A DNA stretch of 64,000 nucleotides from Pomacea canaliculata (taxonomy: Eukaryota; Mollusca; Gastropoda; Architaenioglossa; Ampullariidae). A program made the position numbers and the translations under genes. The DNA lies in assembly GCF_003073045.1 (NCBI RefSeq), contig NC_037595.1, forward strand, positions 5,134,227 to 5,198,226, in the 5' to 3' direction. Under the pieces are notes generated by a model, which was not told the DNA's origin, did no database searches, and saw nothing but the letters and a program-made list of their open reading frames with translations. Positions within the stretch are counted from its first letter, which is position 1. Each line of letters starts with the position of its first letter. This document shows positions 45,601 to 55,011 of this stretch, piece by piece.

Positions 45601-47570
45601 TCTGGATAGGACACACCCTGCCCAAACCACCTGACACCATTGCCAGGAAGAAGCTTGACTGGAACCCTCAGGGGAGAGTTGGGAAATCAAAGCAGACTTG
45701 GAAAAGAACAACAGAGAGCGAGGTAAAGGACGTCAGAACCACATGGGCCCAACTGAAGGGGGCTGCCCAAAACTGGGTCCGCTGGCAAGGTGTTGTTATG
45801 GCCCTATACTCCTTGAAGAGTAGCAAAGATTAAACTAAACTAACAGGTACAGAGAACAGAATTTGGATATATCTTTCACAATAGTACTGAAATTTATACA
45901 AGAATTCTCAAACAACAGATTGATCAATAAGATGATTTAAAGAAGAATAAAAAATACTAAGCATAGTATAACAAAATAAGACATATTTGTCATAAAGCCA
46001 TTATCTGTCTTACCACAGCCATTTTGTTGTAAATACGAGGCCAAAAGGGCAGAATGGCGACCAGACATGCATCATCTTTCTCCTGACATAGCACACTAAA
46101 TTCTCCTAATGCCTGTTATGAGAAAAAGACATCAAACACTACTGTAAATATAAAACAAGCAAAAGGCAGATCAAACATATGCAATGTAATAAAATCTGGG
46201 ATCTCCAGCGCGGACTTGAGTAATCTAAAAGTTCAAATATAAAGCAGTTTCCAAAATTTATAATAATATAGCCTCTTACACTCCAATAAATGTGAAATAT
46301 CAAGAGAACCTAGCTCTCATCATAACACCATGCATTTGTCAATGGATGCAGATCATCAGATTCTCTTACATTTTTTCACAATATTCATTGTAGGAATTTT
46401 ATCTCATCCTTGAAACACACTGACCTTGATTTTTGTAGTAGAATCTCTCTTAGTCAACTTTCTGAGTATCATTCGAAAATCTGAATCTAGGGTAGAATCA
46501 GCATCATCAAATGTTTCACAAGCTGGTACATATGCAGCAATACCACCACCACCACCACCACCACTACCAAAACCAATGAAGCCTGTTGGTGCTGCTCCAG
46601 TTTCTGCTAGCAGTCGGGCTGCTTGACTGCTGCTTGAGGGCTAAAGTAAGTCAAAAAAAGATTGACAAACATAAGAAATACTTCACCTAAGGAGCAATCT
46701 AGGTCTATGGCACACAAATATTAAATACCATTCAGCTCTGGTTGTCTTAAAGCAACATAGGTCTGATTTTGTAAATGTTTAAAATTTCATTGGTCATTTC
46801 TAATGCCGTTCATGTCATGCACAATGCATCACTTTATTGGCAATATTTTACTTGAAAAGCAACTTCTGTCATTGATGAACTTCAGGAAGGGTCAATTTGT
46901 TTTATGAAATTGGGTCAATTTGGTCTTGAATAGGTTGATTTGGTCTTGACATGTGTCAAACTATCTCCAGCTCAAGGACAAAATGCTTTAGTTGATGCTG
47001 TTCTGGGTCAATCTGTTTGGAGCTGTCCCCTTTTATGATGAATTATTATCATAAATAAATGATAATGGTGATGAAGAAAATTAATTTATATATTAGAATG
47101 GATGATGTGATGATAAAATTTGATACTCAAGTGATCTCACAGCAGAAACTCCACAAAGTTTATTAGCTAGTAGTAACTCTTGATCGGTGAACGTTCCCGC
47201 AATTTTCTATCTCAGAAAACGCTATTTACATAAATATACAACGTTTTTTTTTTAAAGGGAACTTAATAATAAAGTTAATTTTACTTTTACTTGCATATAG
47301 AAAATAAAAAAGACTCCATAAGCACAGGTAAAATGAACAGATCCATATTAAAAACTCCCTGTCTGTCAGGTTGATTAGCTTCAGAAAGGGTCAAAATATG
47401 ATCAAAGATAGGCGTACTTTACCAAAAGTACCGACATCTAGCTCAGACGATTTTGTCTGCAATCTGTTAACTGTCCTAGTGAAAGCACGAAACTGACAAA
47501 AATAAAATGAAGATTCACATAAAATCATTACCTTAACATTTCCCTTAGTTCTGTTCTTTGTCCCAGGCAT
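27680..47570 (-). CDS. LTN1: LTN1 (listerin), E3 ubiquitin ligase of ribosome quality control
   Basis: Listerin binds 60S subunits with stalled nascent chains and ubiquitinates the chain. The gene is complete. Start ATG is at 47568-47570 ([11 protein letters not shown], as in vertebrates). Exons resolved from the 5' end: 47532-47570, 46425-46640, 46014-46112, 45033-45263, 44600-44652, 44074-44254, 43371-43544, 42247-42437, 41781-41916, 40570-41283, 40040-40205, 39833-39996, 39573-39727, 39141-39222, 37109-37250, 36296-36599, 35570-35917, 34979-35091, 34175-34282 and 33515-33755. Nine or so more follow down to the last exon, 27680-27739. The N-terminal region reads GFIGFG, poly-Gly, then [15 protein letters not shown]. 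The middle is HEAT-like helical repeat. Near the C-terminus come [20 protein letters not shown], the RWD region ([18 protein letters not shown]) and a RING ([21 protein letters not shown]). Small apparent indels interrupt conserved exons at about 29413-29420, 29458-29461 and 33707-33714, and one junction (39833/39727) does not fit in phase. Confidence 0.97.
30564..30723. mobile_element. Small MITE-like DNA transposon remnant in an LTN1 intron
   Basis: The left edge (TTTAGTCGTTCGACTGTCC near 30567) and the reverse complement of the right edge (CAGGTAGTCCTCGACTTACG, ending near 30723) look like the two degraded halves of one inverted repeat. The right end matches the terminal sequence I recall from widespread pogo/mariner-type MITEs. 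It has no ORF and is about 160 bp long. Target duplication is not clear. Confidence 0.4.
33191..33377. mobile_element. hAT-type MITE (187 bp) in an LTN1 intron
   Basis: Inverted ends CAGTGGTTCTTAACC at 33191 and GGTTAAGAACCCCTG ending at 33377. The flanking 8-mers (ATTTTGAG at 33183-33190, AGTTAGAG at 33378-33385) agree at 6 of 8 positions, as expected for an old hAT target duplication. The interior has several GGGGTTCGG-like motifs and no ORF. Confidence 0.8.
36955..37080. repeat. AC/AT-rich microsatellite cluster in an LTN1 intron
   Basis: The phrase AATTTCAGAA is followed three times by TA/TG dinucleotide runs (near 36979, 37011 and 37047), including a (TG)9 tract. It looks like a short compound minisatellite. 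It lies beside exon 37109-37250 but contains no splice signal of its own that I can support. Confidence 0.6.
37690..38345 (-). mobile_element. Decayed transposon-associated coding fragment in an LTN1 intron
   Basis: A minus-strand segment in 38016-38330 reads [20 protein letters not shown] and [21 protein letters not shown] recognise these phrases from a protein repeated many times in arthropod and mollusc genomes, whose element class is uncertain to me. Further relics of the same protein follow to the left as far as about 37740 ([10 protein letters not shown] and EKRYHGQLF). It is a broken fossil with a few breaks and no visible terminal repeats. It is not a host exon, because it lies between LTN1 exons 39141-39222 and 37109-37250, which join in phase without it. 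Confidence 0.6.
41353..41607 (+). mobile_element. tRNA-derived SINE, copy 2 (LTN1 intron)
   Basis: Same family as 25931-26170. Shared segments are the head (GTTAGAGGACTGGTGTCTGA), a decayed B box (gatttgatacc), CTGTGTGGCGCAGCAAACTTCC, a body with GGGAATGGGTACCTGACT, and a tail with TAACACC then GACCTAAAC. It is more diverged at the B box than copy 1, hence probably older. Confidence 0.78.
45398..45840 (+). mobile_element. 5'-truncated, internally deleted LINE (second family) in LTN1 intron 3
   Basis: Flanked by a 13-bp target duplication with one mismatch (TAACATGTACAGA at 45385-45397, TAACAGGTACAGA at 45841-45853). The left half encodes the RT active-site region ([11 protein letters not shown], with D-to-V-type decay of FADD). 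The right half encodes [20 protein letters not shown]-like C-terminal sequence. The two are directly joined near 45595, skipping about 0.4 kb present in the 11020-11450 copy. The 3' end has CTCCTTGAAGAG and a TAAAC-repeat tail. Confidence 0.88.
46543..46564 (-). repeat. GGT microsatellite coding poly-glycine in LTN1 exon 2
   Basis: On the + strand it is a CCA repeat. In the LTN1 frame it encodes seven consecutive glycines directly after GFIGFGS and before IAAYVPAC. The vertebrate protein has a short non-repetitive segment here. It is in frame and is probably length-variable between individuals. Confidence 0.9.
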
Positions 47571-47689
47571 GATCAGAAGGTTTCTAACATTATTCACTCA
47601 TAGATATGTCAGAGGGAATCCCAGCGTGTACGCCAACGAGGTGCGATCACATTGCCGACATAAACAACCATGGAAGGCCCATTGCGTAT

Positions 47690-47751
47690 TTCCGGAATGT
47701 TTCTAATTTTAGAAAATTGGTGCCCCTTCCGTTTACTGATTGTGTCACGTG
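47690..47751 (-). promoter_or_regulatory. Putative LTN1 promoter elements: ETS sites and E-box
   Basis: Within 120-180 bp upstream of the LTN1 start lie TTCCGGAA (47690-47697), CTTCCG (47726-47731) and GTCACGTG (47744-47751, E-box CACGTG). CACGTG in a GTCACGTG context resembles USF and MiT/TFE sites. The same E-box/ETS pairing stands before TIMM13. Function is inferred from motif and position only. Confidence 0.4.
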
Positions 47752-49124
47752 GTAGTCGCTCTTGCCAGGCCAACACAAATGTAACAGCTAAAGGGTGTTT
47801 AAATACACATAGCTAGCAGCTTTATCTTTTTTGTGAGTGAAGACAGTTTTCGTGGATGGGTTATTATTTTCTTCACCAATACAAAGCAACTGTAATCTCC
47901 CAAATGATAAAATGGTTATGTTGTGATTGACTTCGTCTGTGCACTTTGTTCACATTCTTGTATCGTATGACAGTACATATACTTCATAGAGTGTACGTTA
48001 CACTTATTTTTCTTCGAGATGAAAAAGAGATAGTTGATGTTTTACTGGTTTTGATTACGTTTTGGTACAAATGCGTTACTCGGGTAGCAAGTGCGACAAG
48101 TTGCTAACAGGTAACCGTATTGGGTACGATTTCGTTCAATAAAGGGGAGTGTAGGCGAGTAGATTGAACAGTTAGAGTTGAATGACATGCAGTTGTGTGC
48201 CGTTAATGAATTACCTTTAATGAACTGACAGTACTCATTTTAGCTAGTTTTACATCTACTACAATTATACCCGGCCGATAAGATTTGTGGCGTCGCCTTC
48301 CACCAGTAACGCATTTGTTTCTTACTTTAAGTTTTAATATTACGTTTGTCACTATCTTTAATTGGTAACGATAAACATAGTTTGTGTTTCTGTAGTGACT
48401 TTAAGAGATAGATATATGAATAGATTTATCTACAGCAGCTTACAGTCAGTATGTCATACCGCAACTTCCACAAGTTTAGGCCAGTTGCTACCTGTTGAGT
48501 CAACTTTAAAATATGTCTTGAACAGAAAAATTACTCATTTCCACTACGGTTATGCAGTTCAGTTTTATCGGTATAGCTATTTAATATCTTTTTAAAAAAA
48601 AGTGGTGAAACATATTTCTCAATTTAGGTGAGGACAACTTTGATATTCTAGTAAATCCTGAAGACACCAAAGATACATGACATGGACAACAATCTGTAAT
48701 TAGTTATAACAGTCAAGTGAAAGTAAGGGGTTGAGACCAAATTTGGCAACAGTTTCTCCCAGTCACAAATCATTTCATGCTGGAACAGACACACGAGCTG
48801 AACAGATGGCAGACAGTGGAAAATAATGAATGATAGCAGTATGCTGTAAAACGTTTGTCACTATTGATTAGCAATTTAGTAGCAGATCTACAAGGTGAAG
48901 GTTCTTATAGCTTTGTGGCAAAGGGACAGCAAACTATAAGTGATTCATTGTGACCTTACTGTGGAATCTCAACGAGAATCTAATCATTCAACATCTTTTC
49001 ACTTCTATAATAAATTAGACACCCATGTGTTGTGTTGGACAGCAGCAGTTTTCCACTTTGCAGACCACACACCGGCATCCTGTCTTCAAGTCATGCATGC
49101 TAATCTCTAGAATATTCTTCCTAT

Positions 49125-49265
49125 TCACCCCCAGTGGAGCATAGGGCCGCAACTACACCACGTCATTGGATCCGGTTTTGGACATCCACCTCTCAGGTTG
49201 GGACCACGTCATGCCAGCTGCCTTCGCCTCGCTGTGGAACGATCTCCATGTTTGCTAGGATATTG
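49125..49265 (-). mobile_element. LINE 3'-end fragment (second family)
   Basis: The minus strand carries a decayed C-terminal RT segment (AGMTWSQLERW-like) followed by the family 3' end (GCGGCCCTATGCTCCACTGG). It is a relative of the 3' ends at 45720-45840 and 10800-10950. No intact frame remains. Confidence 0.65.
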
Positions 49266-49429
49266 TGCCTCCCCAAATTTAGCATGATGTGCATTATAGC
49301 ATAATCTATTGTTATTTTTTTATTTCTTCAAAAGAATATACAAGCTAATACTGTCATAATGCTTACCATTCAGCTTTCCAACTAAGATCAAGTTGGACTA
49401 AAAAATAAACTGTAGCATTATGATAAATG

Positions 49430-49471
49430 CAGCCCTATGCTCCTCGAGGAGTAACAAGGAATGAACATGAA
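49430..49471 (+). mobile_element. 42-bp LINE stub with 14-bp target duplications
   Basis: Only the last 42 bp of the second-family LINE were inserted (CAGCCCTATGCTCCTCGAGG, then AGTAACAAGG and an ATGAAC-type tail). Perfect 14-bp copies of CATTATGATAAATG flank it at 49416-49429 and 49472-49485. The terminal CTCCTCGAGGAG is a palindrome. The perfect duplication suggests a recent event. Confidence 0.88.
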
Positions 49472-50456
49472 CATTATGATAAATGTTTTGAATGATTTCT
49501 TTACAGTTTCTTCCTTTCTAAGCTAAGAGTAGGGGTAAGAAATAAGCTCAGGTTCGAAATGGTATATAAACTTCAGGTTCCTTTCCATCACTTTGTCTTT
49601 ACCTAACCTTCCTTATACCATTACTGTGGTATACAAGAGCAGCTTATCACAGCTGTAGTACATAATCTTCAGTACACTATGAACAGAACTAATATCTTCT
49701 GGAAACTAATGTGTACACAGTGCTTATAAGAGTTGAGATAAAAGCTCAAACCATTAGGGTTATCACAAGAACACCTAAATAAAACTATTCCCCACTGCAT
49801 TTGCTGATCCTATTATTAAATTTATTCAGCATAGCCCTTCAGTTTTCAAAAAGTTAAAACACATTTCTCAAATTAGGTCAGGGCTACACTGTAAAGTTAA
49901 AAAAGAACATCATGAGTGAAAAAGGAAGTTTGGTAAAATTTATTTTGGTTTTTTTTATTGCTGAATAAATACCACCTATAAGTTGCTGTGGGTTTCTGCC
50001 TTACATGTACTATTAGCATTTGTAATTTAAAGTTGATAATTAGTGATAATTTAAAATTGTTATGTTTCAGGTTTCTCGACATATATAACAGACCTTCTTC
50101 AGACTGAGCTGTAACCATTTTGTATGACTGGTGTGTTTATCAGGAGGAAAATGTTCACAAGTGGGTGTCAAATAAGCACACATCTTCAGAACTAATAACA
50201 AGAGTTTCCATTATAAAAGAGAATCCATGGTGCCATGCACTTCACAAGGCAGGCTTCTGCAGATTCTCTTGTCCATGCTGAAGATACCAATGGCACAGCA
50301 TCCAGCTTCAGTAGAGTTTCAGGAGATAGCCTTAGATCTGAGGCAGCTGTAGGATGTGTTCGTTGTCTAAAGGGATTCAGTGTTAACACAGACCAAGCAT
50401 GCAGGTCATATCATTTACAACTTTAGGCAAGTGTTAACATAGTCACAACACTGACC

Positions 50457-51869
50457 ATGAAAAGTGAGGCCCAGGCAGAAGATTCTGTTCTCCAAGGTGT
50501 GTTCAGAATCAAGCATGAGCGAGGCACATGTGTGCAGAATAAGCTAGGTCACACAGTGACACGGGACTCAGAAAGTACACAACGATCAGATGCCATCCAT
50601 CCAGAATGGTCAAGCCTTGCTTTGGTACAGAACGAGAGTGGCTCTGGTCAAGAACACCGTCCTGTAAAAACTGAAAAAGACGAACAGACTCGGCGAAAAA
50701 AATGGAAACTTCTTGTGAAGCTGGATTCAAGTTCACTCAGTGATGCATCTGCAATTAAAACTGAACCACATTATTCACTCAGTGAAAATATTGAATGCAC
50801 TCCTGAGATAACACAAGTAGAACAAGAAGGAAGTCTTGTTGCTAAGACTGAGAAAGATAATTGGCAGCATCTAAGGGTGAAATCTGAGCCAAAAGATGAG
50901 GATGATGGTCCTTTAATAAAAACAGAGCAAGATGTAGCAGACAGTGATGAGATGGAATTGCCAGTTTTCTTTATGGACAAGCGAGAAAGGCGGTCTAGTC
51001 ATGAAAATAGTACTTCAGTAAAAGCAGAACAAAAAAGACATAGCAAGGATAGGGATACATCCAGCATGAAGCCTGAAACCCAGTTGCAGCCAGAGGATGA
51101 GCAGCAATCATTACAGGATGTATCAAGCAGTTGTACAAGAGATGATATATCCTCCTCTGCTTGTACATCATCACATATTTCGCAGGCATCAGGAAGTCCA
51201 ACCAAAAGTGTAGAGGGTGAAGTGACAAATGTTGAAAGTGAAGGTGAAACAACAAAACAACCAATCCACAATAATGCTAAACGCCATCAGTGCAGTGAGT
51301 GTAAAGCTGCCTTTAGATATATGTCTTATCTTAAGAAACACATGCTGAAGCACAGTGATGCAAAGCCTCATGAATGCAGTGTGTGTAAGGCAACTTTCAA
51401 ACGCTCTTCTTATTTGAAAGAGCATCTTCTGATCCACAGTAGTGTTAAACCTCACCAGTGCAAAGTGTGTGAATCTACTTTCAGGTCCTCATCTAATTTG
51501 AAACAGCACATGCTTATGCACACTGATGATAAGCCTCATTCGTGCAGTGTGTGTAAAGCTGGTTTTAAATATTCCTCTACTTTAAAAAGGCACATGCTGA
51601 GTCACAGTGATGTTAAACCCTTTGCATGCACTGTATGTGAAGCATCGTTCAGACGCTCATCAACATTGAAGAACCACATGCTAATCCACTCTGATGTTAA
51701 GCCTTATCAGTGCACTGTGTGCGAGGCTTCGTTCAGGCAGTCCTTCCATTTGACAAAGCACATGTTAAGCCACAGTGACAATAAACCACACCAGTGCAGC
51801 ACATGTGATGCTGCTTTCAAACATTCAGCCACTTTAAAAAAACACATGCTCATGCACAATGATGCTTAG
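50457..51869 (+). CDS. C2H2 zinc-finger protein with seven fingers and a SUMO-motif-rich N-terminus
   Basis: Single-exon coding region of 470 residues. An in-frame TAG lies upstream of the ATG, and the context CTGACCATGA is favourable. Residues 1-270 are acidic and low in order, and contain eight psi-K-x-E SUMO-consensus motifs (lysines 2, 19, 71, 101, 142, 155, 189 and 205), several as V/IKTE or VKSE followed by acidic residues. Residues 277-468 are seven C2H2 fingers on an exact 28-residue period. Finger starts include HQCSECKAAF, HECSVCKATF, FACTVCEASF and YQCTVCEASF. Linkers are of the HSDVKP type where TGEKP is usual. It is probably a nuclear DNA-binding transcription factor regulated by sumoylation. 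I do not recognise a specific orthologue; such genes expand in lineages. Poly(A) signal at 52315-52320. Confidence 0.92.
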   Translation: MKSEAQAEDSVLQGVFRIKHERGTCVQNKLGHTVTRDSESTQRSDAIHPEWSSLALVQNESGSGQEHRPVKTEKDEQTRRKKWKLLVKLDSSSLSDASAIKTEPHYSLSENIECTPEITQVEQEGSLVAKTEKDNWQHLRVKSEPKDEDDGPLIKTEQDVADSDEMELPVFFMDKRERRSSHENSTSVKAEQKRHSKDRDTSSMKPETQLQPEDEQQSLQDVSSSCTRDDISSSACTSSHISQASGSPTKSVEGEVTNVESEGETTKQPIHNNAKRHQCSECKAAFRYMSYLKKHMLKHSDAKPHECSVCKATFKRSSYLKEHLLIHSSVKPHQCKVCESTFRSSSNLKQHMLMHTDDKPHSCSVCKAGFKYSSTLKRHMLSHSDVKPFACTVCEASFRRSSTLKNHMLIHSDVKPYQCTVCEASFRQSFHLTKHMLSHSDNKPHQCSTCDAAFKHSATLKKHMLMHNDA

Positions 51870-54800
51870 TGTCCATACATGCGCATTTAACTCTGTTGCC
51901 AGTTTGTATGCATACCAAGCATGTTCAGGTAGAGAGAAAGTGTTTTGAGTGAGTGATGGTTTCACACAGTTAATGGAAGGTTTAGATTAAAACCCCAGAT
52001 GGTGATTGTTGCAGCTTAAAACCATGCTGGTGTGCATTCCTTTGTTTGGTCATTTAGTACATGGGGACCTGCAAGGCACTTTAGTCAGTGCACCCCCTAC
52101 AGTTCACAATCTTCAGAGCCAGTACTGGACATTTGCCTGCATACCCAGGTGCATCACTTTGGTCTTTTGCAGACACCTAATTATCTTATTTTGAATAGTG
52201 TATTTTTTGATAGTATTTGTTTTTTTATTTCATCATTCGTAATTCTATAATGTAGATTTCTTGTATTTTGTTTGTCCTTACTATGTCTGTTAAGCATTTC
52301 AAATCAGCTTTTAAAATAAAAGCTTTGTTTAGAGTTATTTTAACATTAATGCTAAAAGTTTTTATGTTAAAGTAGGTGGGTTGAGAGTTGTCACGATTTC
52401 CAAAATATCTGAGTATGCCTTAAGAGCTTGCTAAATGTGAATAATTAACTTGACCTTACCTATGTTATTTGTCAGTCCTCATTGGCCCGCACTCCCCGCT
52501 CATCTCAGTCATCACTTGTGCAGTCTTCAGTTGTGCTAGAGTTGTACATCTTTTTGTGGTGTCTGTGCCAAGACATGCATCATTAAGAAGCTTTTTTTTC
52601 CACATTGTCTCAGACCCCCAACATTACCTAACTATATGATGAATGTCTGTATTTTGCCCCACCTCTTTCCATCAACCTTTCCCCTGCATTATTTTTTTGT
52701 CTGCACAGCTATATTATCAAACTAAGGAATTCACAACAGTTGTGGGTGGTTTCTATAAATGCCAGTGAATATACTTGGTTCTCTTCAATTGTGCAAAGCC
52801 CAACTTGCTTTAGCAATACATGCTGAGTTCATGCCTTCCAGGTTTACATTTCATGCATAGTTAAGTTTAACATAAACGTTTTTGCAAGTTTGAGCACCTT
52901 GAAAGCAGCCGTTCAGATCACACATGCTATGCATGTTTTGAAGGTCTTTTATCGATGTTTGAAAAAAAAAAAGACTTTAACCTTTAAAATATGTAAATTG
53001 TCCTTCTAGTCTATTTCTGCAGGATATAATCATACAGGCAGTGAGATGCCTAAGGATCATTGAAATCTAAGTAAAGAGAGATGTGGGCTACATTTCATGC
53101 AGCAAGCCTTAATTTAGTGTTTGTACTATGTGTAGTCATTCAAATGGGTGTCACTGTGAGAAGGTAATGTTTTTCACTCTACCCCACAATAAAATATACG
53201 AAAGGTTTGTCAGGTTTTGGTGTGACTATTCCAATAATTTTAAAGCACCTTGTGAGCATTCATTTCACATTCTGTATACAAATGAATTTCAGCCTAAATG
53301 TGTAAGTGTGTGTTTGAAATTACACAAAGGCATGTTCGTGTTTTAAGCACACTTCAAAGTTCCTATACTTCTCCTCTAATGGTTCAAAAACAATAATTTA
53401 AGTCTACAAGCTTTTTCACTCTAAACAAACAATATTTTCAGTGTTATATTAAACAAAATTCCACCAAAATGGCTCGTGGAACATAAATTTCATTTCCAAA
53501 CCAAAAACACCAACTGCACCTTTAAAGCATAAGCTTTTTTCAGAATTTTCTTAAATCTTAATAAAATACAATAGAATAGTATTTTGAAAGTTTTTTGTAC
53601 AAAATAGGCATTATCCCATCACAAATGTCTAACCACTAAAAATATGAAAACCCACATTTATTTGCATAAATGCAGATGTATAAATCAGAAATGCTGACAA
53701 GTCATGAATAGCATAATATGTTTGCATTAAAATTATATATTTAGGTGGAATGATGCAAGATGTATAAATAATTTAACATTCAGTAACAGCCATAAGATAT
53801 TAAGTCTCAAACATACACCATAGTTCATTATAGTCAAGTACAATGTGCCATATACTGTTTCGGCAGTGAGCAGGGCTATATCACCTGTACACATTTACAT
53901 ATCGAATAAATAGTTATCTGCAACATTAGAGACAACATTCGCTAACAGGACATGATTTATGCCAATACAAGTTCATCTACAGACATTATGTGGTGGTTAA
54001 TTATCAGTACAAAGTATATGCAAACTTTATGCACCCACTACTATATTGGATATTAGAGTTCTGTATTATATCTATAAAAGACAAAAACTCTACATCAGTG
54101 AGATGGACATGTAACCTATTCTGCTGTCAAAAGGCTACCTCTGCCACCACATGGTGCTTACTGGTTAGATTGTAATGAACACGTAAAATAATCATAACAG
54201 AAAATGCAGTTTTTTGAAGAGGTAACAGGAACAAGATACAGATGTGTGACATTTTCTGCCAATCCAAGATCTATTTTTGGGTGTCCCAAGTAAAACACAA
54301 GCAAAATAAAGGATTTTTCTTTATACAAACACAAGAATTAAAGTAGCAATATTTGTTCTGAAGGCTTATCTACATGCTGTGCCAATTGTCAGCAAGACAT
54401 AGGGGGACTTGGTGATATCAAATAAGACATGGCAATTGTTCTGACTCTTTTTAAGGAGAGACAGTCTTTAAATATGACTTTATGATTTTATAATGAGTAC
54501 AAAATCAGTTTCAACTACATATGCTAAATTCATTTAAAAGAATATGAGCGAATAACTTAGATTCACATGATACATGCCTTTAAACATCCCACCTGGATTT
54601 TGGACAGAGGTCACAACCTCAGTTTCCATGACGCAAAGGCTGTGTTGTTGATTAGGAAAGGTTTCATTAGTATATGCTAAAAATTCCTGGACTGTAGCAG
54701 GCAACTTAGGTCCATGCACATAGTTTTATATGGCTGAAAAATTCTCGATGCGTTTCAATAACAAACTAACAGAATATTTTCTTGGAAGCAGCTATAATTA

Positions 54801-55011
54801 GCTTCCTGTGATGTCCGACACAGGATAGCTTTACACAAGTAAAAGAGCAGTTATTGCACTTCTATTATTTGGACTGGCTAGCTACATGCCAACCTGTCTT
54901 CAAGGTTTATGCTTAAATAAAAGCTAAGTCCAACAGTTTTCAATGACAAAGTCATGATCATAAATGAAATCTACCAACTATATGAAGAAAGCCTTATCAC
55001 AGCAGTGCAGT
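51870..55011. other. Convergent 3'UTRs of the zinc-finger gene and FIG4
   Basis: AATAAA at 52315-52320 fits the zinc-finger transcript. TTTATT near 53656 could be a distal poly(A) signal for FIG4 on the minus strand, implying a long 3'UTR. The interval is AT-rich with short spurious ORFs and no recognisable gene or transposon. Confidence 0.5.
52315..52320 (+). promoter_or_regulatory. Poly(A) signal of the zinc-finger gene
   Basis: Canonical AATAAA about 445 bp after the stop codon at 51867-51869. Confidence 0.6.

Larger units (their letters stand above)
47571..50456. other. Divergent intergenic region, LTN1 and zinc-finger gene
   Basis: Holds the LTN1 promoter (47690-47751), probable 5'UTR exons of the zinc-finger gene that I could not define, and two LINE 3' fragments (49125-49265 and 49430-49471). 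Otherwise AT-rich with no supportable ORF. Confidence 0.6.

Noticed and set aside
50509-51455. Several minus-strand ORFs over the zinc-finger gene
   Set aside because: They are shadows of the repeated finger codons; none shows a domain.
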